DNA of 64,000 nucleotides from Scolanthus callimorphus (Eukaryota; Cnidaria; Anthozoa; Actiniaria; Edwardsiidae): assembly GCA_033964015.1 (NCBI GenBank), contig CM066923.1, positions 124,001-188,000 on the forward strand. The letters run 5' to 3'. Both the position numbers and the translations under genes were made by a program. The notes beneath the pieces are model-generated. The model was not told where the DNA came from. It searched no databases and worked only from the letters and a program-made list of their open reading frames with translations. Below, piece by piece: positions 42,101 to 54,100 of the stretch; position 1 is the first letter of the stretch; every line of letters starts with the position of its first letter.

Positions 42101-45100
42101 TGCTCCGCGTGTTCCGTATAACATCCAAACGCTTTGTCGCAGGTCTTTGCTTTACCGCTCAATGAACACTCCGTGCACAAACACTTGTAAGTTTGCAGCT
42201 TCCGAGGTGAACGGGTGAACTTCGGAGAGGGTCGAGTGGACTTCGGAGGAGGTCGGAACGTGAAAAGTATCACATGCGATTCCCATGATGGGGACTCAGT
42301 TTGTCGGCTGGTTGTTTGTCGGCTGGTTGTTTGTTGGCTGGTTGTTTGTTGGCTGGTTGTTTGTCGGCTGGTTGTTTGTCGGCTGGTTGTTTGTCGGCTG
42401 GTTGTTTGTCGGCTGGTTGTTTGTTGGCTGGTTGTTTGTTGGCTGGTTGTTTGTTGGCTGGTTGGTATTGACGATTTAGTTGTTTTCACGGCAAGTTCCG
42501 TAGTATTTGTCCTGCCCTCAGTAGATGAACTCATTGATGAGAGCTCTGTTTTTCTCTCGGTTGTCGAGTGCATCCCGGTGAAGGTGGAATCGGCAGTTGG
42601 CCGTGCTGTACTTTCAATGGGCACGTGATTTCCTGCGTTAGCTGAAAGATTAAGGGTGGTAACGTTTTATAACAAGAGTTTGTTTTTAAGTGGCGTCGCA
42701 AGGCACGTAGAAGCTTTCCAAATGACAAGCTCTCAACAACCAAAATGCATAAAAGTTGGGTATATTCGTTCCAGACCACCCGTGACAATGTTAGTGCTTT
42801 CTAGATCTGGTTATCTAGGTATATGTCGTATGTATGACTAGAGCAGAGATATCTTTAGCTATGTCAAATGGCTTGCATTGTATAAACAGGGCTCGAAATT
42901 GAGCCCGTCGGTCTTAAATAGGCCTTAAATTTTTCGCCTAACGTACTATAATATTAGTATTTCATTTGCTTTTGGGTTTTTATTCTTATTAACTCGATTG
43001 TAATGAAACCATTATTCATTTTTATTTTTTATACTTTTATATAGTTTATTTTCATGTAGCCCTTGTAAGAGCACCGAGACCGTTATATTATTATTAACTT
43101 TTTTCACTTGTGTTTTCAGTTTTCGCAGTGTTTTGGATCCCCCAATTCCCCCCCCCCCCCTATAAAATAATTTTTGATCCGTCACTAACGCTAGCTATAG
43201 TGTAAGCAAAGTAGCTATTCCTTCGCCGTCCTATTTACTCGGGCTTCCTGTGGGAGGTGGTGGAGGAAAAAGACTACATTTGTCACTTCTTCTCTGTAAG
43301 CGCGATCAATAAAACTAAGAAACCACGACCTAGTTTTGTTAGCTTAGAAACAGAAACGTCCCTCAAAGTTTCCATTTATGTATACACTCAATGATACAGT
43401 ACTTTATGAACCGAAATAAGTTTTCCGATCTCTGGATAGATCATTATGAGACAAACATGCAAACCGATTTTGAGAGAACTTTGATAAATAGCCGGGAAGC
43501 TATTATGCGTTGATAAGTCACGAGTCTTGTGGCAAGCCAATTAGTATGCTACTTACGTAATTTCACGTGCTCATGCACAAAAAGATGACGTGACGTCAAA
43601 AAGCCTAAATTACTTACGATAGTGTTTTATTTTATATTGGAAGGGCCCGCGCTGTTCACTCACATTCCGTAAACTCAACCACGGGCAACAGGACAACTGT
43701 GACCCAATATTACATCTTCCTAGGTATCTTAACTTCCCCTCACCCCATGTGTCCCACACCATAGATATCTTATCCTCCCCTCTTCTGTTGCACCCTCGAG
43801 CTGCGGGATGAAGCGAGTCATCTGTTGGACTCAGCGTGACAAAAACTATGTACATGTAGGAGATTACCTGTCTTTGTAAAAAAAACTGTTCTTCTAAGGG
43901 ACCGTTCATTTTTTTTTTTTTGGGGGGGGGGGGGGGGGCGGTGGAGTTGAGGGGGGTCATCAAGTAGACAGACAGACATTTTTATTTGGTATCGTATACA
44001 TAAATGTACATGGATAAACAGGTCCAAATAAAATTTAATTAAAAAGAAAGATGCGTAATTAAGATGTAATTATGTGGTCTTTCCGGAGGAGGAAGCACTC
44101 ATCTACAAATTTAGCTATAATTTTCTGCGCTTTCGTATTCTTATCTGAGTAAATTATCAGAAAGTTAAAGGTGACTTCGTCAGACAATTTATTAAATTTT
44201 ACATTTTCTATTTCTTCTTGTTTTCGAATTAACTCATCACGCTTATCTTTATATATTTTACACTGGATCAGAAAATGCTTTTCGTCTTCGACTCCTTCAC
44301 GACAAATTGGACAAATTATTTCGCTGGGTGGTTTGTAGGGCCTTTTATAACGCCCAGTTTCAATTTCCAAACAGTGATTGCTAAGTCTTAATTTCGTTGA
44401 AGATATTCTATGGCTATGATTGGTGACCTTGGTTAGATAAGATTCCAACTTATAATTTGTTGGCGTGTGGGTTGGGAAGGAACGGGTGAGATTTGGGGGT
44501 CTTTGAGAAAAACCCCAATGGTTTTGAGGGGTCATGGAAAAAAAATCAACGCAAAGGAGGGGATCATGGAAATTTTACCCGAAATGTCTTTAAATCTACG
44601 GACCCCCCTCGTGGTAAAAATGAACGGTCCCTAAAGCGCTTCCTTAGTCATTTTAAAACATACACTGTATAAGGAACTTCATCATACAAAGCCAAGGCAC
44701 CTAGAGACAGAGAGGGTTGGGTAAACGAGAGGGGGCATAAACATACATAGACAGGGAGGGTTGGGTAAACGAGAGGGGGCATAAACATACACTGTATAAT
44801 GAACTTCATCATACAAAGCCAAGGCACCTAGAGACAGGGAGGGTTGGGTAAACGAGAGGGGGCATAAACATACACTGTATAATGAACTTTATCATACAAA
44901 GCCAAGGCACCTAGAGACAGGGGGGTTAGGTAAACGAGAGGGGGCATAAACATACACTGTATAATGAACTTCATCATACAAAGCCAAGGTACCTAGAGAC
45001 AGGGAGGGTTGGGTAAACGAGAGGGGGCATAAACATACACTGTATAATGAACTTCATCATACAAAGCCAAGGTACCTAGAGACAGGGAGGGTTGGGTAAA

Positions 45101-48100
45101 CGAGAGGGGGCATAAACATACACTGTATAATGAACTTTATCATACAAAGCCAAGGTACCTAGAGACAGGGAGGGTTGGGTAAACGAGAGGGGGCATAAAC
45201 ATACACTGTATAATGAACTTCATCATACAAAGCCAAGGTACCTAGAGAAAGGGAGGGTTGGGTAAACGAGAGGGGGCATAAACATACACTGTATAATGAA
45301 CTTCATCATACAAAGCCAAGGCACCTAGAGACAGGGAGGGTTGGGTAAACGAGAGGGGGCATAAACATACACTGTATAATGAACTTCATCATACAAAGCC
45401 AAGGCACCTAGAGACAGGGAGGGTTGGGTAAACGAGAGGGGGCATAAACATACACTGTATAATGAACTTCATCATACAAAGCCAAGGTACCTAGAGACAG
45501 GGAGGGTTGGGTAAACGAGAGGGGGCATAAACATACACTGTATAATGAACTTTATCATACAAAGCCAAGGTACCTAGAGACAGGGAGGGTTCGGTAAACG
45601 AGAGGGGGCATAAACATACACTGTATAATGAACTTCATCATACAAAGCCAAGGCACCTAGAGACAGGGAGGGTTAGGTAAACGAGAGGGGGCATAAACTT
45701 ACACTGTATAATGAACTTCATCATACAAAGCCAAGGTACCTAGAGACAGGGAGGGTTGGGTAAACGAGAGGGCGCATAAACATACACTGTATAATGAACT
45801 TTATCATACAAAGCCAAGGCACCTAGAGACAGGGGGGTTGGGTAAACGAGAGGGGGCATAAACATACACTGTATAATGAACTTCATCATACAAAGCCAAG
45901 GTACCTAGAGACAGGGAGGGTTAGGTAAACGAGAGGGGGCATAAACATACACTGTATAATGAACTTCATCATACAAAGCCAAGGCACCTAGAGACAGGGA
46001 GGGTTGGGTATAAACATACACTGTATAACGAACTTCATCATACAAAGCCAAGGTACCTAGAGACGGGGGGTTGGGTAAACGAGAGGGGGCATAAACATAC
46101 ACTGTATAACGAACTTCATCATACAAAGCCAAGGTACCTAGAGAAAGGGGGGATTGGGTAAACCTACACTGTATAAGGACCATTCGAGTACCTTCGTTTT
46201 GACCTTCCTAATTTTTCAAAATGGAAGACCTACTGTAGCTACAAATTAAGGAAATTCACGAAAGGGACAAACAGATCATCCAATCGAACTTTGCACACCA
46301 ATGAGGATTCCACAGCTTGGCTTTGATTTCAACTTTGCATGCCTGAATGATCAACGTTCTAGCCACAGCTAACAGCAAAATACACAATAGGCCATTTGCA
46401 GCTGAACAGTCATGTGCTTGTTGTTTCGCTACGAGCCTATGTATAGACCGCTAGATTCCCAAGGGTAAATCAACCGAGCATGTCTGGAGAGCAAACGAAC
46501 TTTTTGGTGGACTTGTTTACGAAATGGCAAAGAAATGTAACTGATAACGTGGCATATTCGAAGTTAATTGACCAAGTTTTTTTATGAGCGGTTAAAAAGA
46601 TTACAGATCAGATACGTTTGATTTTATTTATTTATTTTTTGCTCTCCAGTACAACCACGTGACAGACGAACTGCAAAAGACCTATTTGACTGGCCATAAT
46701 ATCGCGGCATTTTACCGACGGTGTGAAGAAATATAAAACTGATTCCGTTTGATATGCACTATAAGGTATAAGGATGTATATGCATTTTCCAAGGAGAAAT
46801 ATTGTTGAGTTCTTGTGATAAGGCCGCATTTATGGTAAGGAAAGGAAGCCGATGGTTATTCTACGTCTAGCGGGTACCTTTGTAGCCCATAAATAACCAC
46901 ACTCAAAATATCAAGGCAAGAATTAGAGAGGTGCACTGTTAAGGCATAGCAAGAAATGTTACTCCTGTGTTAGACTTAGTTATTATCAGACGATCACAGC
47001 CGCTTATTTCTACTATCACCTTTCGATTTGTAGTCCTAGTCATGCAATTAGAGAGGTGCACTGTTAAGGCATAGCAAGAAATGTTACTCCTGTGTTAGAC
47101 TTAGTTATTATCATCCTAGTCATGCAAAAGCGGCTTAACACACGACTAAAACCAACTGTTACGATAGGTTATCGATTACTTTTCATGCAAACGATTGCAA
47201 ATCGATCTCACCTGAGGTCAGTCTGTCAGTGGGTGGAGGAGGAGTGGGCCTAGTGCCTGCGAAATAAAATGGAAAGAATTAAGTCACACAATTAAAAGTG
47301 ACGCCAGGCACTTGGTCACGAAAAGCACTAGGTTAGCTGTTAACAATTAAAGTCAGTGATGAAATAATCAGTTGCCAATGATGAAATGAAAAAAGATACA
47401 AATATCTTTTCAAAAACATCATTTATTTACTAATGAAAAAGATACAAATACATCTTTTGTTTACTAATGAAAAAGATACAATTATCTTTTTAAAAACGTT
47501 TATTTACCAATGAATTACACTGAAGTTCCCTAGGAACTGTGGGTAATAAGTAGAGTACATTTGCATGGCAACACTACCAAATAAACATTAGCCAAAAATG
47601 CTGAATTTATAACAGATAACAGTCTAACTAGGAAAAGAGAACCTGAAAAGTGTCTGAAACTAAATTTTGTTCCCGTTTTTATACCTGATAATGCACGTCG
47701 CAATTCGCAAAGTAATGATATAAAGTGAAAAATGGGAAAGCAACCTACAACAAACTAGAATAACTGAATGGAGTAATGCCAAAAAATCTTCTCTAAAACA
47801 AAAGTTTCTGACTAAGGTCTCCTTCGATTAGTACGAGATGTCTTCAACTGAAAACTATAATAGCATAGCGGGAAACACACACACCAAATATGTCAATCAT
47901 AATTAATAAGCACGGGCCGCGTTATAGATTGTCCTTGCTTTTTCAAAAAACATAGAAACCATTTGAAAGGCACATGTCAGTCACGGTTGCCATGGACACT
48001 GGGCATGGTTTGTCGCTATCCGGAAACACGTGATCGCTTTCTTGAGTGTGTTTTGGCTTTGGTTGCTATCATCCTCCTATGGTAGTTTTCCCACCAAGTT

Positions 48101-51100
48101 ATTGTTATGGTCCAGCGGTCTTTACCTATCTTACGCATGCACGCGGCCTTGCACTTTTCCTTTGTGTCGAAGTTGTTGTCATTTCCCCCGCAGCCACCAT
48201 AAATGAACCTGTTTCATAAACAATGAATAACCAACGTAAACAAACCTTTACAGACATTTCAATTGAATTTGTGCTATTGTAGGCGATGAAACAATTCAAC
48301 GTGCTTTCACTATATGCCACAACAGATAAGAGGGCTATAATCATTATCCCAACCCTCCCCCTCTAATCAGGAATTTCATTAGAGCTCGTCTCGATCAGTT
48401 CGTGAGACCCCACTTCATACACCCCCTTTGTCTCACTTTACACACCGCCGCCATCTAGTGGTACAACAATACTGATACCCCACAACTACCCCGAAGGGAT
48501 AATTCACAGTTCTCCCTCGTCCCCAGTGAGTGGGTCTTCTTACCTTACACACCGCCGCCGTTTGGTGTTATAATACCACTGCGGCATAGCAGCTCTGCAA
48601 GGGCCAGTAGCCGGTGGCATTTTGCAAACAACAAACCAGTTCGGAGCTGAAAGAGTAACAAGCATACATTACATTAGTATATTATTGTTTCGTTCCAGAG
48701 TAACAAGCATACATTACATTAGTATGTTATTGTTTCGTTCCAGAGTAACAAGCATACATTACATTAGTATGTTATTGTCTCGTTCCAGAGTAACAAGCAT
48801 GCATTACATTAGTATATTATTGTTTCGTTCCAGAGTAACAATGGGAATTAAACGTTTGGTCTTATATCAGTACTTGCAGGCAGGTACTCCTGTGTTATTT
48901 GTTCATTGCAAGGTTAAAATAGCCCTGTTGATAAGTTGCTAGGTCAATACAATACAATACCATAAATATTCAGTTAAAAGTCAGTTATTAGCCGACTCCA
49001 TTCCGCCCTTGAAAAAGAATACTTGTTTCGAGATTGTATGTAGCCGCTTATTGATGGCCGTTTTAACAGCAGCAACCAGAAACTTGGAACAGATCTATAA
49101 CAAACTTCAGTAAAAATAAATACCATTGTTAGATAAGACGAACCTATCCTATACACTATACTATACCTACCTTTCGTTGTTTTCACTCGCTTGTGGATGG
49201 GTTTTGTAGGTCTGGCTAAAGGTGGCGCTAGCAAAAGTACAAAATAGGGCAATAAGTAATGTAACCGTATAATACCGTAGTTCAGAAATAGAGCGTAGAT
49301 GACTGTAGTTAAAACATAAGACACCTAGCCAATCAGAAATAAAGAAAATACAAGTTGCTGCTGAATGGATTCCTCGTCAGCCAATCACAAGCCAAGTAAA
49401 ACTATCACGCGGTGTGCACGTGACGTAAGGCAAGTAAATTCACCAATACGCGAGGAGCACGTGATTACTAACTACACAGCTGCGTTTAGTTCAAAATATG
49501 TTGGTTGATAGAAATAAGCGAGAGAATACAGGTGCAAAAAAAAACATTTTTTCGACACTCTTCTGGAATGGTTTTTTGACGCCCATATTTTAAGACCCCG
49601 TCCACCCACACTAACGCGTTTTCGTTTGAATCCGTATACTTTTTGATACGTTTAGGATTTTCCGTATACGAATATCCGTATACATATCGTTTTAGTGTGG
49701 ACGGTCGAATCCGGATAAAAATGAAAACGATAACGTCAACTGTACCATTAATTTGAGACTGTCCTTGCACACGCCAACATCAAGTAAAAATTGATCGCTT
49801 GTTTGGAGCTAAATCTCCCGTCCACACTAACACGCTGCGAATCCGTATAAATTTGAAAACGAATACTTTTGAAAACGCATTAGTGTGGACAATGCCTAAG
49901 TGTGAGCTACTGTTCTCGTGAATTAGATTTTTCGCTTCAACGACTGTATTTGATCGTAGGAGTAGAACTTTCGAGAAGTAATTGCGATACTCACATTTTC
50001 GCATGCACGTATTTCTGCATTTGGATTTTGTTGGGAAGTTGTTCGCATTTCCACCACACCCTCCATACGTGAACTTGGTGCACTTTCTTGTGTTAATGTT
50101 GTAATACCATCTTTGAATCGCTGCACGGCAATCGCCCTCTGCCATTGGCTGACGACAAATCGACGAAGGACCTGAAATGAGAACAAACTTTTGGTCATCG
50201 TTTCATTAAAGAGTTCATCTGGGTACCATACCATTAAAGGAAGGCGTTGCAATCACTTGACATTGTTATTAACTTTAGTCCAGCTTCTAGACATTTTCGA
50301 ACTGTTGTCAAGAATTGTAACAATATTCCTATATACTTTAACACCAGGCGTCACTACCTTCGTTGCTTTTTGCTCTGGCGGGCAACGAAGTCACGAACGC
50401 GCAAGTCGTCGGCTCTTCAGATCACGTGGCCGATGGCCTCACGAAGATGCAATCGGCAAGCCATCGCCTTTTATTTGACAGGTCAGCAATTCATCCTCTT
50501 TTATTCGACAGGTCGGTGAAAAATCTTTTTCAGCGTTTGCTCTGTGATTCCCTGATAGGCTTTTATTCCGAACGCGTTCCGAGCAGGGGACTAATTGATA
50601 TTTAGTAATGAAGTATATACCCAAATTCTCAGCGACAAATGGATTCTTTGATTTATTTCACCTTCTAATCGCAAAATATTGATGAAATCTGGATCTATGA
50701 AGTAGCTGAAATTGTTATTTGGGTTCTTTGCCACTCAAAGTAGCTGAAATTTGCCAAGATTGTGTCCGCTTCGAACATATCTTCGATTGAAACGAACTTC
50801 GAGTGATGTACGGGCGATAGGTAATAACTAGCCATTCTCGTACCCAGAACTCCCCGGCTCATCTGCTCGCAGGGGAGGCTCTGGGGACATCCATTTGAGG
50901 GCCTTCGCTGATTGGCTGATTTTGAACGTTGGGCCTGCGCAGAAAGATGTTTCTCTCAACGTGGCTCTGTATCAAATCTCGCGCATGCGTCAATGGCTGT
51001 CACCCCCCGCAAGGTGACAAGCCGGGGAGCTCTGGGTTCGAGAATGGACGTTAGCAGGATTCTGGCTTTAGAATCCACATGAATACACATGATTGTTATT

Positions 51101-54100
51101 TCAACATATCCACTTAACCTCACTTATGGATAATCCATAAGTATTGATAGCACCTCCATATATGAATAATCCAGAACTCAAGAGCATGGTTATTTGACAT
51201 GCGCGATGTCCCACATGGTTGTAGGTTGCCGTAGTACACTTGCATCGTGCGCTCTGGAAAGGGTGGAGTGGGCGGGGGTTCTGGGGCTGTTTTTTTTTTA
51301 TTCGGACAATTTTCATACAAACTTAGGCTTACTAAGTTTTGTTTTTGCACTCGGTCCTCTTGTGGTGGGACTAGTGCTGTTTTAATATGCGTTTTAATAC
51401 TAGGGAGGGGAGTATAGAGGGGTTTAGTATGGAATCCACGTGACTACTAGACTTAATAGGTTTTGTTTTAGCACTCGGTCCTCCTGTGGTGGGACTAGTG
51501 CTGTTTTAATATACGTTTTAATACTAGGGAGGGAAGTATAGAGGGGTTTAGTATGGAATCCACGTGACTACTAGACTTAATAGGTTTTGTTTTAGCACTC
51601 TGTCCTCCTGTGGTGGGACTAGTGCTGTTTTAATATGCGTTTTAATACTAGGGAGGGGAGTATAGAGGGGTTTAGTATGGAATCCACGTGACTACTTGAC
51701 TTAATAGGTTTTGTTTTAGCACTCTGTCCTCCTGTGGTGGGACTAGTGCTGTTTTAATATACGTTTTAATACTAGGGAGGGGAGTATAGAGGGGTTTAGT
51801 ATGGAATCCACGTGACTACTAGACTTACTAGGTTTTGTTTTAGCACTCGGTCCTCCTGTGGTGGGACAAGTGCTGTTTTAATATACGTTTTAATACTAGG
51901 GAGGGGAGTATAGAGGGGTTTAGTATGGAATCCACGTGACTACTAGACTTACTAGGTTTTGTTTTAGCACTCGGTCCTCCTGTGGTGGGACTAGTGCTGT
52001 TTTAATATACGTTTTAATACTAGGGAGGGGAGTATAGAGGGGTTTAGTATGGAATGCATGTGACTACTAGACTTAATAGGTTTTGTTTTAGCACTCGGTC
52101 CTCCTGTGGTGGGACTAGTGCTGTTTTAATATACGTTTTAATACTAGAGAGGGGAGTATAGAGGGGTTTAGTATGGAATCCACGTGACTACTAGACTTAC
52201 TAGGTTTTGTTTTAGCACTCGGTCCTGTGGTGGGACTAGTGCTGTTTTAATATACGTTTTAATACTAGAGAGGGGAGTATAGAGGGGTTTAGTATGGAAT
52301 CCACGTGACTACTAGACTTAATAGGTTTTGTTTTAGATTAGCACTCGGTCCTCCTGTGGTGGGACTAGTGCTGTTTTAATATACGTTTTAATACTAGGGA
52401 GGGGAGTATAGAGGGGTTTAGTATGGAATCCACATGGCTACTAGACTTACTAGGTTTTGTTTTAGCACTCGGTCCTCCTGTGGTGGGACTAGTGCTGTTT
52501 TGATATACGTTTTAATACTAGGGAGGGGAGTATAGAGGGGTTTAGTATGGAATCCACGTGACTACTAGACTTAATAGGTTTTGTTTTAGCACTCTGTCCT
52601 CCTGTGGTGGGACTAGTGCTGTTTTAATATACGTTTTAATACTAGGGAGGGGAGTATAGAGGGGTTTAGTATGGAATCCACGTGACTACTAGACTTACTA
52701 GGTTTTGTTTTAGTTCTCGGTCCTCCTGTGGTGGGACTAGTGCTGTTGACGGTTCGCAGAGTTTTGACTGAATGAACAAAAGTATACAATAATTAATTAT
52801 CACTTTAGTTCTATTTACTCCATTTGTGCCCGTCCCAAAATAAGTAGGAGTTCACTTGAGGAGTATGCTATCTATAATATCATCCTCTATTTGTGCACGT
52901 CCCAAAATATGTAGGAGTTCACTTGAGGAGTATGTTATCTATAATATCATCCTCTATTTCATCATCCTCCATTTGTGCCCCTCCCAAAATAAGTAGGAGT
53001 TCACTTAAGGAGTATTTTATTCGAGTATTTTATTCGAGGCCTCGACCTCGAAGTATCGAAGATCATTTGTGCACTCGTTTGTATCACTGAGATCATTTGT
53101 GCACTCGTTTGTATCACTGAGATCATTTGTGCACTCGTTTGTATCACTGAGATCATTTGTGCACTCGTTTGTATCACTGAGATCATTTGTGCACTCGTTT
53201 GTATCACTGAGATCATTTGTGCACTCGTTTGTATCACTGAGATCATTTGTGCACTCGTTTGTATCACTGAGATCATTCGTCTACTCGTTTGCTCATATTT
53301 CTCGATATTCAGCAACAGCTTGGAATTCATTTTGCGTTTTAACTTTGATAACAGCAAATTCACGTGACAAAATCGCCTTCCGAGTTCACGTTCTCGGCAG
53401 ACCGTACAAAGTTAGTAGTTACCCGTCGCCTGGTTGGTTCAAAAGAAAACGGTTAATATACATTAGATTTCATACATTTGCACGTGCGGATTGTCTGCCG
53501 TTGTCGTCCTCCTTATCATCGTTACCAACAGTCATTGAACAATATAGTTGTTTGTTATTCATTTGCAATAATGAATGGGGCGGACTCCATGTGCACTGTA
53601 AAGTACCTACTTACGTTTTGTCTTGGCGGCGACACAGACCCCGACTTCGGGTATTCCCTGTTCCGGGATACCAGGTATCTGTACTTTACACCAGTAGCCC
53701 GAGGGGCACGTCGAGACGATAGCACCGCTCCGGTTCTGGAACACTGTGCACGTGCGCAAATGATCCACACAATGCCGTCTTGTTCGACATCGCCACTGAC
53801 CATGGTGACACGTACTAGAAATAATTTAAAATCTTTAATAACTTTAAATGAATATTTCGACTAGACACCAGAGTTGGAGGAGTATGTGTGCGTCGCCGAC
53901 CCTCGACCATGAGGATGCCAATAGACAAGGCAAGACTACAGTGCTTGTAGAGACTCCTCTAAAGATGTTGTTAGCAATAATTTTTGATCGTGGTCTGACA
54001 AGAATCAGTTGAGATATAACCCCACAAATTATAAAGAACTGGTTCCATAGGACCACGCACACGCGTATGAGACAGTGGAGAACATTCCAGTCAGAACCAC

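Noticed and set aside
43664..43800. Possible minus-strand exon with [20 protein letters not shown] and [12 protein letters not shown], good acceptor (catcccgcag) and donor (gtgagt)
   Set aside because: Enters in phase 1 but leaves in phase 0, which breaks the reading frame of the neighbouring exons, and the Cys spacing fits no domain I know. Might be a decoy or a dead exon.
44690..46183. Open frames across the 83-bp repeat
   Set aside because: Periodic translation of a tandem repeat, no coding signal.
53555..53803. 82-residue minus-strand frame over exon 4
   Set aside because: Shadow frame; the phase set by the flanking exons and the VWC cysteine pattern select another frame.
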